From JADLDB01 sp040752975 (GTDB lineage Bacteria; Myxococcota; Myxococcia; Myxococcales; Myxococcaceae): a DNA stretch of 64,000 nt. The notes beneath the pieces were generated by a model. That model saw nothing but the letters and a program-made list of their open reading frames with translations. It was not told the DNA's origin and searched no databases. The stretch's first letter is position 1; each line of letters opens with the position of its first letter. The stretch covers positions 1 through 64,000 of the forward strand of contig JBFMHF010000011.1 of NCBI GenBank assembly GCA_040752975.1, given 5' to 3'. Of this stretch, positions 23,688-32,266 are shown piece after piece. The translations under genes were made by a program, and so were the position numbers.

Positions 23688-24614
23688 TCAGAGGTCCTTC
23701 CAGAAGGTGGCCACCAGCGTCAGGCGGGACGCCGCGCCCGCGCGCCGCAGCACCTCGGTGACGTGCGTCTCCACCGTCTTCACCGAGCAGCCGAGCTCCT
23801 TGCCCAGCTCCTTGTTCGACAGCCCGCGCGCCAGCAAGGACACCACCTGCACCTGGCGCTCGGTGAGGGCCCAGCGCGCTTCCGCCTCGGACAGCTTCAC
23901 GCGGAACACGGTGTCTTTCTGCCGCCACAGCACCTGGTGCGCCTCGAGAAGGCGCGCGTTGTCTTCTTCCAGTTGGCGCAGGGTGACGTTCCAGGTGGGG
24001 GCCGGCTTGAAGCCGCGGGAGGCGCGCGCGAAGAGCGTGTTCGACGGAGGAAGGAGGAGGTCGATGTCCGTGCCCCGCGGCGTGGCGACGCCCACCGCCC
24101 GGGTCGGCGGCAACCCGAGGAAGCAGGGAATGCTGGCCTGCGCCGGCGCCATCAGCCGGAAGATGGTGTGGTTCTCTCGGAAGCCGGGGCGCAGCCGCAT
24201 GCGGACGTGGCCGATCAGCTCGCCGGCGTCGTTGGTGGACTCCTCATAGCCGCAGTCGAACATCGGGTACTGGTTGGGGCCGAACAGCCTGCAGACGAAG
24301 CGGATCAGCATGCGCGCGCTGACGAAGTTGGCCAGCATGCGTTGGCTGACGGGGGCGATGTCGGGGACATGCGCGCAGATGGCTTCGAGCCGCTCGTACC
24401 CGACGCGGGCCTCGATGCGCTCCAGCATCTCGATGAAGTACTCCCACTCCAGGCCACCCACCAGGCGCCGAAGCCGCGGCACGTCGACGGGCAGCCCGCG
24501 GGCCACCTCTTCCAGCGGGATCTCGCACCGGTCCGCGAGGTTGACGAGCATCTCGACGACGCTGTGGGCGACCTTCAGCATGCGCGCGGAGGACCTCAGG
24601 GAAAGCCCCGACAC
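23688..24614 (-). CDS. LuxR-type transcriptional regulator
   Basis: A protein of up to 308 residues. The C-terminal part (about 248-305) is a LuxR/FixJ helix-turn-helix: LTERQVQVVSLLARGLSNKE, then the recognition helix in CSVKTVETHVTEVLRR. The N-terminal 240 residues form a heme-NO-binding-like or other sensor-like alpha/beta region that I cannot assign; no receiver-domain Asp pocket is seen. Start: GTG 24614 or ATG 24581; neither has a clear ribosome site. It lies upstream of the secreted protein gene on the same strand and might control it. Confidence 0.8.
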   Translation of the reverse strand: MSGLSLRSSARMLKVAHSVVEMLVNLADRCEIPLEEVARGLPVDVPRLRRLVGGLEWEYFIEMLERIEARVGYERLEAICAHVPDIAPVSQRMLANFVSARMLIRFVCRLFGPNQYPMFDCGYEESTNDAGELIGHVRMRLRPGFRENHTIFRLMAPAQASIPCFLGLPPTRAVGVATPRGTDIDLLLPPSNTLFARASRGFKPAPTWNVTLRQLEEDNARLLEAHQVLWRQKDTVFRVKLSEAEARWALTERQVQVVSLLARGLSNKELGKELGCSVKTVETHVTEVLRRAGAASRLTLVATFWKDL

Positions 24615-24995
24615 AGTTTTCCGGCCTGCCTGCGCATCGGCAAGCCCCTCTGTGTGGGCCCGACGTCACCCTGCTGACGAAGGTCACTCCTGGGGGAGGG
24701 CTGGGCCCCGGGGACCGTGACGCAGCACCACGCCAGGGGGCCGCGCAACCTGCATCCCCGCTTTGGTGCGCGCGCCCTCACAGCCGCTTCTCTGGGTTGG
24801 CCATCCTCGGCGCCAGGCGACGGCGAGTTTTCGCCGGGCGCGCTTCGTCGCGCGGAAGTTGCGTGCGCACCACCGACGGGGCGCCCGTTCGCGTCAGCTG
24901 GACGCACGGAAGGCTGCGAGCACGCCCTGACGCAGCGCCGGAGGCGGGGCCCGGGACCGTTGTCCGCCTGCCTTTCGCGGTGGTACGGATACGCG
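24615..24995. other. Intergenic region upstream of the large orphan lipoprotein
   Basis: 381 bp between the divergent LuxR-type gene and the 916-residue lipoprotein. It should hold both promoters. A short sequence around 24909-24924 (GGAAGGCTGCGAGCAC) recurs nearly identically at 28150-28164, on the far side of the lipoprotein gene. No gene is recognised here. Confidence 0.4.
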
Positions 24996-27746
24996 ATGCT
25001 CCGCACCCCCACTGCTGTGTTCCTGGTCGTCGTGTGTGCTGGTTGCCCCGTCGCCCGCCCGGACCCCGCGCCTCTTCCCTCGGCCGGTGCGCCCGTTCGC
25101 GTCGAGCTCTCGCCCGGAGCGTTCATCCTCCCCGAGGGGGCGACGCGTACGCTGCAGCTGCGCGCCTTCGACGCCGACGGCGCCGAGGTCCCTCCCGGAG
25201 ACGTGCGCTGGAGCTCCTCGCGGCCCGGGGAGGTCGCGGTGGACGGGAGCGGCGTCGTGTCCTTCGTGCAGGTCGGCTCGGCCACCGTGACGGCCACCGT
25301 GGGCGAGTTGTCGGCGAGCGCCGTCGTGGCCGCGGTGCGCACGGCGCCGGGAGCGTTCCTCGTGTCCGACGCGCAGCTCGGGCGGCGCCTCGAGCCGGTG
25401 GACACCACCACTCCCTTCGGTCTGGGCTTCAGGTTCCGCGTCGAGCTGATCGGCGTGGCGCCGCCAGCCCCGGGCACCATCATCATCGCCAGCGAGACGG
25501 CGCCGCTCGCCGGCCGCGTGGTGGCGGTGAGCGGGCAGACGGTGACCGTGGAGATCGTCACCGCCGCCGAGGTCTTCCCGGCCATCGCGTTCCGGGAGAC
25601 GTTCCGCGGCCTGCCGCCGGACGTGCCGGCGCGCACCCTGGGCCAGGTCACCGCGTCCGCCAACCCCAACGGCACCACGACGTACTCCGTGAAGCGCCAG
25701 CCGCTCGAGTTCGAGCTGGGGCCCTTCGACTGCGAGGCCGAGGCCTCGGTCGAGCCGCAGTTCCGCTTCGATCGGGCGGACTTCACGCTGACCGACGGGC
25801 CCGTGTACGAGGTCGAGTTCACCGACGCCCGGCAGCGCCTGGTGATGACCGACGAGCCGGTCGTGGACGTGGCGCTCAAGCCCGTGCTCAGCGGCGAGCT
25901 GGCGGGTTCGCTGGAGTGCAAGCTCGAGCTCTTCACGCGTGAGATCCCGGTGCCCGGCCCGGTAGGCATCTTCCTCGGGGCCACCATGCTGGCGGGTGTC
26001 GGCTTCGGCCTCGAGGCGAAGACGCCGCTCGGCGACGGCGTGTCGGTGCTGGTCTCGGGCCAGCTCAAGGCGCGGCTTCGAGTCGGGGTGGAATGTGCGG
26101 ACTTCAGCTGTACGCCGGTCAAGGAGGTCGAGGTGCAGCGCTCGACCGGGCGATTCACGCCGACGGCCGACGTCGCGCTGCCCACCGCAGCGCCGCGCGT
26201 CGACCTGCAGGCCGACGTCTTCGCGTGGGCGGGGGTGAAGGCGGGCGTCACCATCTTGCGGCGGTTCAGCTTCGACACGCCGCGCGAGCTCGAGCTCGAC
26301 GTGGTGGAGGCCAGGGCGGGCCTGAGGGCCACGGCCAGCGTGGCGACCGAGGCGCGGCAGGTGCAGGAGAAGTTCTACTCGGCCAGCTACGGCCTGGGCC
26401 TGCACGCCGAGGTCGCCGCCGGCAAGCACCTCGACCGGGTGCTCACCCTGCTCGGCGCCGCGCTGGGCGTGTCCTTCGAGGTCGCAGACGTCGATCTGGC
26501 GGTGGCCAGCTCGCCGCGGGCCTCGGTGGAGCTGAACCAGCGCACCTTCACCGCGGGCGACACCGTTCGCGCGGCGGTGCGGTTCGACGCCGCGACGATC
26601 GACTTCCCGCTGGTGGGCGAAAACCTCGAGAAGGTGCGGCTGCTCAAGGTGGTGCGCGCGCAGGACGGCGGCAGCGACGTGGTGCTGGTCCCGATGGCCG
26701 AGCAGATCGCCCGGCCCGGAGAGAGCGCGTACACCCTGTCGGGCGTCGCGACGCAGGACAGCCGCGCCGAGGACTACGTGGTGTTCGCGACGTCGAAGGT
26801 GTGGACGTCGCTGTCGCTCGAGCAGGAGCAGCGCTGCACCGTCCCGGCGGGGTACGCGTACTGCGTGGTGGACAACGGGGTGGCGGACTTCTGGCCCGTG
26901 CGGCGGGGGCCCGATGGGCGCGTGTTCGGCTTCGCGGGGGCCGTCGGCCGCGCGGTGTGGGAAGCAGGGAAGCCCCTCGAGGTCCTGCCGCCCCGGCCGG
27001 TGCCGCCGGACCCCAACCCGCAAGAGGCGCTGGACCACAACGACCGCCGCGAGACGCTCTACGTCCTGGCGTACGACGTCAACCGGGAGTCGTACCTGGT
27101 GCGGGACGGCGGCGTGGTGAAGACCGTCCCGATGTTCAGGGGCGTGAAGCTGAACAACCGCGGGCAGCTGTTCGGCGCCCGGTACGTTCCCGAGACGAGC
27201 CCCGGCGCCGAGGACGACTTCGAGGTGCCGGCGCTCTTCGACGGTGCGAGCGTGGTCGACGTGCCCGGCGGGCTGAGCTTCACCGGCAACGGGCTGGCCG
27301 ACACCGGGCTGGTGGTGGGGACGCTCGCCGCGAGCGGCGCCGAGCCCGTGCCCACCACGTTCCCGGGCGGAGCGCTGCCGCTGCCGACGGGCTTCACCAG
27401 CGGGGAGGCGACGGTCGTCAGCGAGAGCGGCGAGTTCATCGGCGGCAGGGTGCTGGTGGCGGGGGCGCCCGCCGGCTCGGTGGTGTGGCGGAACCGCGTG
27501 CCCACGCTGGTGCCCGTCGAGCCGATGTGCATCGACCGCGCGGGCCGCATACTGGCGCGGAGCCAGACGCAGGTGCTGGAGCTGGACGGGGGCGTCGTCG
27601 ACCTGCTGGCGGCCAGCTTCCCGCGGCAGGGGGCGATTTCCTGCACCCACCTGTCCGACGACGGGATCTTGAGCTGCGTGACGGCTCCCGCCGATGGGGG
27701 CGCGCAGACGTTCTCCTTCCTCGAGCCCGCGAACCCCGCGCCGTAG
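24996..27746 (+). CDS. Large orphan surface lipoprotein with bacterial Ig-like domain
   Basis: A 916-residue lipoprotein (lipobox CAGC at about residue 17). Residues 30-110 form a BIG2-like bacterial Ig domain (RTLQLRAFDADGAEVPPGDV, then SATVTATVGELSASAVV). The middle 450 residues are beta-rich with four or so Cys and no recognisable family. The last 250 residues contain loosely repeated segments such as KLNNRGQLFGARY and CIDRAGRILARS, similar to HAF-type exported repeats. ATG 24996 is chosen because the signal peptide begins there. It is flanked by short direct repeats and by a transposase remnant downstream, so it may have been acquired. Function unknown. Confidence 0.7.
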   Translation: MLRTPTAVFLVVVCAGCPVARPDPAPLPSAGAPVRVELSPGAFILPEGATRTLQLRAFDADGAEVPPGDVRWSSSRPGEVAVDGSGVVSFVQVGSATVTATVGELSASAVVAAVRTAPGAFLVSDAQLGRRLEPVDTTTPFGLGFRFRVELIGVAPPAPGTIIIASETAPLAGRVVAVSGQTVTVEIVTAAEVFPAIAFRETFRGLPPDVPARTLGQVTASANPNGTTTYSVKRQPLEFELGPFDCEAEASVEPQFRFDRADFTLTDGPVYEVEFTDARQRLVMTDEPVVDVALKPVLSGELAGSLECKLELFTREIPVPGPVGIFLGATMLAGVGFGLEAKTPLGDGVSVLVSGQLKARLRVGVECADFSCTPVKEVEVQRSTGRFTPTADVALPTAAPRVDLQADVFAWAGVKAGVTILRRFSFDTPRELELDVVEARAGLRATASVATEARQVQEKFYSASYGLGLHAEVAAGKHLDRVLTLLGAALGVSFEVADVDLAVASSPRASVELNQRTFTAGDTVRAAVRFDAATIDFPLVGENLEKVRLLKVVRAQDGGSDVVLVPMAEQIARPGESAYTLSGVATQDSRAEDYVVFATSKVWTSLSLEQEQRCTVPAGYAYCVVDNGVADFWPVRRGPDGRVFGFAGAVGRAVWEAGKPLEVLPPRPVPPDPNPQEALDHNDRRETLYVLAYDVNRESYLVRDGGVVKTVPMFRGVKLNNRGQLFGARYVPETSPGAEDDFEVPALFDGASVVDVPGGLSFTGNGLADTGLVVGTLAASGAEPVPTTFPGGALPLPTGFTSGEATVVSESGEFIGGRVLVAGAPAGSVVWRNRVPTLVPVEPMCIDRAGRILARSQTQVLELDGGVVDLLAASFPRQGAISCTHLSDDGILSCVTAPADGGAQTFSFLEPANPAP

Positions 27747-27844
27747 CCAAAGCCCGTCCGGTGGCCGGCGCCCGTCCTGGCGGATCGATGAGCCCCGCTC
27801 ACGCCGGGCGTGCGCCGCGGGCGGCCGCCGCCGTCGACACCCCG

Positions 27845-28150
27845 CCCGGCGGGCACTAGGTGCGCCCACTTCCGAACGTCCAAGGGGCAGCACGCGGCGG
27901 CGGCCACCGCAGGGGCACTCGAGGATGTCGAGGCCGAAGGCGTGGCGCAGCAGGGTGGCACAGTCCACGCGCGGGCGCGGAGGCGGGCGTGCCGGCGTCT
28001 GGGTGGACTCCAGCGGCAGCGAAGCCTGGGCGCGCGGGCACACAGGAGGCGGTGACTCCAGTGGCGCGACGGGCCGCCCGAGACGCGTGACGACGGGCCG
28101 CAGCCGGGCGTTGGGCCCGAAGACGCCCGCTTCGTACAGACGCAGCGCCG
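27845..28150 (-). pseudogene. C-terminal remnant of an IS91-family-like transposase
   Basis: The minus strand from about 28150 to 27845 encodes ALRLYEAGVFGPNARLRPVV and, 45 residues later, LLRHAFGLDILECPCGGRRR. These match the C-terminal signature of IS91/IS1294-type transposases (a HGVLAPNA-like segment, then a WAxLLxRVFxxDVLxCPxCGG-like zinc motif). The N-terminal catalytic HUH region and the second Tyr domain are missing, and the frame runs out after the zinc motif. It is therefore a non-functional tail. Its position directly behind the large orphan lipoprotein suggests that IS91-like one-ended transposition could once have moved this DNA. Confidence 0.6.
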
Positions 28151-28189
28151 GAAGCTGCGAGCACCCCCACCGATGCGTTACGCTGCGTC
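28139..28189. repeat. Inverted repeat GACGCAGCG ... CGCTGCGTC
   Basis: Perfect 9-bp arms (28139-28147 and 28181-28189) with a 33-bp spacer, just upstream of the Cys-rich lipoprotein start at 28214 and overlapping the start of the transposase remnant. The spacer carries CTGCGAGCAC, also found at 24914-24923. It may be an end structure of the old mobile element or an operator for the downstream gene. Confidence 0.4.
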
Positions 28190-28213
28190 ACCCTCGCCTC
28201 GAGTTGCTCCCTC

Positions 28214-29779
28214 ATGACCGTGCGTTCCCTCGTCGCGTCGTTCGCAGCTGCGGCGCTGCTTGCATTCCTGTCACCGGCCTGCGGAGGCAGCGGGACTGGA
28301 ACGGACGGCGGGCTGGGCGGGGGAGGAGGTGGAGGGAGCAGTGGAGGCGCAGGAGGCGGAGGGATGGGCGACGGAGGCAGTCCCGTGCCGTTCTCGGACT
28401 TCTGCGTCCAGTACCCATCGCGCGCCTGCGCGCTCCGCTTCGCGTGCGGACGCCTCGAGCGCCCCGACGCGCCGGAGTGCCTTGCACCGCTCCAGAAGTA
28501 CTGCGCTGACGTCGACGCGGGGCGCCTGGTCTACGACGGTGTCGAGGCACGGGCGTGCCTGGAGGAGCTCGATGCCTTGCCGCACGCGTGTCTGGGAGAC
28601 CTCACGCCGTGCGGCAACCTGGTGAGTTACGGTGGCTCCGGGTTGGCGGGTGGCTCGGTCTTCGCGCCGCCCCCCGGAGTGTGCAGCAGCCAGAACTGCC
28701 TCGACGCGGGGTGCGATCTCGACTGCGCGGGCTCGACATGTCGACCGCTGCGCCAACCCGGAGAGTCGTGCACCCGCGGGGGTCGTCCGTCTCTCACATG
28801 CGACCCGCGCATCGGCTGGTGCGGCGCCGTCGATGGTGGAGCGACCATCTGTCACCCGGCAGCTCGCGCTGGTGAGTCCTGCGAGCGAACCCCGTGCGCT
28901 GCCGGGCTGTACTGTGATTCCAGCGCCGTGCCGAGGCTCTGCCGCGTCAAGCTGACGCGGGAAGCGCCCTGCACGAGCGGAGAGCAGTGCGAAGACGGTG
29001 TGTGCAGGAATTCGGACCGGCGCTGCGGTGCCCTCGACGCTGGCCAACCGTGCCGTGGGTCGAACGAGTGTGGTTTCAGCGCCGGGCCCTCTGTGTGCGT
29101 GGGCCTGTCCCTCTTTGCGGACGGAGGCGTGGAGACGGCGGGCACCTGCGGTGTGCGCCCGACTTTGGGAGCGCCGTGCGCCCACTCGTGGACCTCCGGC
29201 GTGGATCCCTGTCACGAGGAGCGGGGCGAGGGCTGTCTCGACGGGACCTGCCAGCGCCTGCTCCCCTTCACTCGGCCCGTGGGCTCGGAATGTCCGCTCC
29301 GACCCTGGGGCTTCGCGTCGGCGGACTACCTGGGCTTCGCGGTGTGTCAGCGCGGCCTGGTGTGCCTGCCCGACCCCACCGCGCATGCTCCGCGAACCGG
29401 ACGCTGCGCGCCGCCGCTCGGCGTGGGCGCTCCCTGCCGCGACGAGCTCTGGTGTGGGGAGGGGCTCTTGTGCAGTCGGCAGAGCGACGGCGGCTCCGAG
29501 TGCCAACCGGCACGGAGGCGGGGGCAGCCCTGTTCTTATTCTGCCGACTGCACGCGCGACTCGACGTGTGCGCCAGTCGCCGACGGCGGGCGTGAGTGCG
29601 CCGCCTGGCTCCCTGTCGGCGCGGCCTGCAGCGGCACCATCACCTGTGAACTGTCGGCACGGTGCGACCGGGGCAGCTGCGTGCCCCTCGGTGCGACGGG
29701 CGCCGCCTGCGAGTCGGACGCCCACTGTCTGGCTGGCGCGTGCCAGGATGGGCGATGCGTGGCGGTGTGCAGGCCATAG
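28214..29779 (+). CDS. Cys-rich lipoprotein with Gly-rich linker
   Basis: A 521-residue lipoprotein (lipobox SPAC near residue 23) with a Gly/Ser linker (residues 25-58). About 45 Cys follow in short modules of the form GxxCxxGxCxxGLxC, as in Dickkopf-like or EGF-like extracellular modules abundant in myxobacteria (for instance CAAGLYCDSSAVPRLC and CEDGVCRNSDRRC). They are probably disulfide-bonded and surface exposed. No enzyme domain is seen. The ATG has no strong ribosome site, but the signal peptide starts there. Downstream lies the convergent rtcB gene (gap 42 bp). Confidence 0.7.
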   Translation: MTVRSLVASFAAAALLAFLSPACGGSGTGTDGGLGGGGGGGSSGGAGGGGMGDGGSPVPFSDFCVQYPSRACALRFACGRLERPDAPECLAPLQKYCADVDAGRLVYDGVEARACLEELDALPHACLGDLTPCGNLVSYGGSGLAGGSVFAPPPGVCSSQNCLDAGCDLDCAGSTCRPLRQPGESCTRGGRPSLTCDPRIGWCGAVDGGATICHPAARAGESCERTPCAAGLYCDSSAVPRLCRVKLTREAPCTSGEQCEDGVCRNSDRRCGALDAGQPCRGSNECGFSAGPSVCVGLSLFADGGVETAGTCGVRPTLGAPCAHSWTSGVDPCHEERGEGCLDGTCQRLLPFTRPVGSECPLRPWGFASADYLGFAVCQRGLVCLPDPTAHAPRTGRCAPPLGVGAPCRDELWCGEGLLCSRQSDGGSECQPARRRGQPCSYSADCTRDSTCAPVADGGRECAAWLPVGAACSGTITCELSARCDRGSCVPLGATGAACESDAHCLAGACQDGRCVAVCRP

Positions 29780-29821
29780 GTTCACCGCACCGCGCGCGAC
29801 GTCGGTCCTTGCTAACGCGCC

Positions 29822-31252
29822 TCAGCCCTTGACGCACACCAGCGGCTCGAGGCGCGCCACCTTCTTCGCCAGGCCCGCGGCGTGCGCGGCGTCCACCACC
29901 GCCGTCACGTCCTTGTACGCGTCGGGCGCTTCCTCCGCGAGGCCGCGCAAGGACACGCTGCGCACCTCGACGCCGCGCGCGGCCAGGTCCTGCAGCACCT
30001 TCCGGCCGTGCCACTGCTTCGCTGCTGCATGGCGGCTCATCGCGCGGCCCGCGCCGTGGCACGCGCTGGAGAAGCTCTTCGCTTCGCTCTCCTTCGTCCC
30101 CGCCAGCACCCAGCTGCTTGTCCCCATCGAGCCGCCGATGAGGACAGGCTGGCCCACCGGGCGGAAGGCCTCGGGGACGTCCGGGTGCCCCGGCCCGAAG
30201 GCCCGCGTCGCGCCCTTGCGGTGCACGAAGAGGCGCCGCTTCACTCCGTCCACCTCGTGCTCCTCCACTTTGCAGGTGTTGTGGGACACGTCGTAGACGA
30301 GCGACAGCTTCGCCGCCGGCAGCACCTCGGCGAAGGCCTCGCGCGCCAGGTGGGTGAGGATCTGCCGGTTGGCCAGCGCGCAGTTGATGGCCGCGCGCAT
30401 CGCCCCCAGGTACTTGCGCCCCAGCTCCGAGTCGATGGGCGCGCAGGCCAGCTCCCGGTCGGGCAGGTCGATGCCGTGGCCCTTCGCCGTGAGCGCCATC
30501 TCCCGCAGAAACTCGGTGCCGATCTGGTGCCCCAGCCCGCGCGAGCCACAGTGAATGCTCACCACCGCGTCGCCTTCCTGGAGCCCGAAGGCGCGCGCGG
30601 CTTCGGCGTCGAACACCTGCGCCACCTTCTGCACCTCGAGGTAGTGGTTGCCGCTTCCCAGGGTGCCCATCTCGTCACGCTGGCGCCGCCTGGCCTCTTC
30701 GGACACCAACGCCGGCTGCGCGCCCGGCATCTGCCCGCCCTCCTCCACGCGCGTGAGGTCCTCTGCCAGTCCCCAGCCCTCGTCCACCGCCCAGCGCGCG
30801 CCGCCCGTCAGCATGCGCGTCATGGCGTCCTGCGTCAGTCGGATGGCTCCGGTGCTGCCCACACCGGCCGGGATGCGCTGGAAGAGCACGTCGGCGAGGC
30901 GCTTCTTCACCGCCGCCACCTCGGCGGCAGCCACTCCGGTGTGCAGGCAGCGCACGCCGCAGGAGATGTCGAAGCCCACGCCGCCCGCGGACACCACGCC
31001 ACCTTCCTTCGCGTCGAAGGCCGCCACCCCGCCGATGGGGAAGCCGTAGCCCCAGTGTGCGTCGGGCATCGCGTAGGACGCGGTGACGATGCCCGGCAGC
31101 TTCGCCACGTTCACCACCTGCTCGTAGACCTTCTCGTCCATCGCCTCGATGAGCGCCGCGCTGGCGTAGAGGACGCCCGGCACCCGCATTCCGCCGTGCC
31201 GACGGACTTCCCACTCGAACTCGGAGCGCCGCGTCAGCTTGCCGAAGTCCAT
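29822..31252 (-). CDS. rtcB: RNA-splicing ligase RtcB
   Basis: A 476-residue RtcB: it joins RNA 2',3'-cyclic phosphate (or 3'-phosphate) ends to 5'-OH ends using GTP and Mn2+. Hallmarks are MPDAHWGYGFPIGGVAAF (metal-site Asp and His), GGVGFDISCGVRC (metal-binding Cys), HCGSRGLGHQIG (His ligands, GTP site) and the C-terminal SACHGAGRAMSR with the guanylated His. ATG 31252 has AGGAGG 6 bp upstream; the GTG directly before it is less well placed. It is preceded by archease with a 10-bp gap, the usual partner that speeds RtcB turnover. Likely role: repair of RNA cut during stress. Confidence 0.97.
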   Translation of the reverse strand: MDFGKLTRRSEFEWEVRRHGGMRVPGVLYASAALIEAMDEKVYEQVVNVAKLPGIVTASYAMPDAHWGYGFPIGGVAAFDAKEGGVVSAGGVGFDISCGVRCLHTGVAAAEVAAVKKRLADVLFQRIPAGVGSTGAIRLTQDAMTRMLTGGARWAVDEGWGLAEDLTRVEEGGQMPGAQPALVSEEARRRQRDEMGTLGSGNHYLEVQKVAQVFDAEAARAFGLQEGDAVVSIHCGSRGLGHQIGTEFLREMALTAKGHGIDLPDRELACAPIDSELGRKYLGAMRAAINCALANRQILTHLAREAFAEVLPAAKLSLVYDVSHNTCKVEEHEVDGVKRRLFVHRKGATRAFGPGHPDVPEAFRPVGQPVLIGGSMGTSSWVLAGTKESEAKSFSSACHGAGRAMSRHAAAKQWHGRKVLQDLAARGVEVRSVSLRGLAEEAPDAYKDVTAVVDAAHAAGLAKKVARLEPLVCVKG

Positions 31253-31262
31253 CACGCACCTC

Positions 31263-31676
31263 CTACACGTCGACGACGCACTGGGCGGTCCATTGGCCGC
31301 CCGCCGCCTTCACCGAGAGGGCGGTGTACGTGGCGCCCTTCACCTCCACCGCCGGGTGGTGCCTGGCCACGTCCACCGGCTCGCCCCAGGCGCGGGCGGA
31401 GAGCCGCGGGCCGTCGACCCGCACCTCGAAACGGGAAAAGAGCATGCGCCGCGCGGACATCTCCAGCACCAGCGCGTTGAGCCAGTCGACGAAGAGGACC
31501 TCCACGTCGTCGGCCTCGCGCGAGAGCTCGACGAGGTCCCGCGGCGCCACCAGCGTCGGCTCGGTGACGACCGCGGTGAGCGCCAGGGCCGCCTGCTCGA
31601 AGGCCTCGGCCAACGTCCGCCCCACGCCGCGCACGCCGATGTCGGCGCCGTGCTCGAAGTGTTCCCAGCGCGCCAT
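31263..31676 (-). CDS. Archease
   Basis: A 137-residue protein of the archease family (MARWEHFEHGADIGVRGVG at the start, then ALALTAVVTEP, LFVDWLNALVLEM and VKGATYTALSV). Conserved acidic and His residues near the N-terminus (HGADIG) and the C-terminal Asp of VVDV fit the metal-binding site. Archease enables multiple-turnover ligation by RtcB and broadens its nucleotide use. It is the first gene of a two-gene operon with rtcB. Confidence 0.93.
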   Translation of the reverse strand: MARWEHFEHGADIGVRGVGRTLAEAFEQAALALTAVVTEPTLVAPRDLVELSREADDVEVLFVDWLNALVLEMSARRMLFSRFEVRVDGPRLSARAWGEPVDVARHHPAVEVKGATYTALSVKAAGGQWTAQCVVDV

Positions 31677-31716
31677 GAGGACAGCACACGCCTGCTGCGC
31701 GCCCGAGGCAACCCCT

Positions 31717-32172
31717 TCAGTGTTGGATGGGCTTCCAGCCCGGGTGCTCGAAGTACGTCGGGTAGGCCTGGAGCGCCTCGATGACCTGCACCACGCCCTT
31801 CGTCCGGTCTCCTGCCTTCTTCATCGTCGCCACGCCGCTGACGACGTCGGCCAGCACCAGGTGGAACTGCGCGTCCACCTCCGGCGGCAGCTTGCACTTC
31901 GAGATGACGCCGGCGACCTGCTTCTCGATGCGGCCGGCGAGCGCCTCGTAGTCCTTCGCGGCGAACTTCCCTGCGTGGATGGGCTCGATGGCGGCCTGCA
32001 CGTCGTCGCGGATGACGGCCATCGCCTTCTGGAGCTGCGCGTCCGTCTGCCAGCGCTTTCCGGCGTTCAGGGTGAGCTTCGAGAGGGCGCTGCCGCCTTC
32101 GTGCGCGTGCTCGTGGCCGTCTGCCAGCGCGCTGCAGGAGAGGAGCGTCAACAGCGAGAGGAGCGTCCGCAT
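31717..32172 (-). CDS. Small exported His-rich helical protein
   Basis: A 151-residue protein with a signal peptide (RTLLSLLTLLSCSALA) and a His-rich N-terminus of the mature form (HEHAHEG). A four-helix-like body follows (LTLNAGKRWQTDAQLQKAMAV). The LNAGKRW segment and the start of the helical body resemble small periplasmic proteins of Proteobacteria found near metal-handling genes, but I cannot name the family. The second of two close ATGs (32172) is preferred because GGAG then lies 8 bp upstream. A metal-binding role is a guess from the His cluster. Confidence 0.6.
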   Translation of the reverse strand: MRTLLSLLTLLSCSALADGHEHAHEGGSALSKLTLNAGKRWQTDAQLQKAMAVIRDDVQAAIEPIHAGKFAAKDYEALAGRIEKQVAGVISKCKLPPEVDAQFHLVLADVVSGVATMKKAGDRTKGVVQVIEALQAYPTYFEHPGWKPIQH

Positions 32173-32266
32173 CGTCATGACTCCAGGGCCGAGAGGAGAA
32201 GCGACGCGTAATCCCGCCGCGCGCGCGGCGACACGGTTGAAAGGAGAGGTCTTGTTCCAGCGCAAG

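Noticed and set aside
24894..28043. A 1049-codon minus-strand open frame opposite the large lipoprotein
   Set aside because: Only its first 60 codons are meaningful (IS91-like transposase tail). The rest is the mirror frame of the lipoprotein gene.
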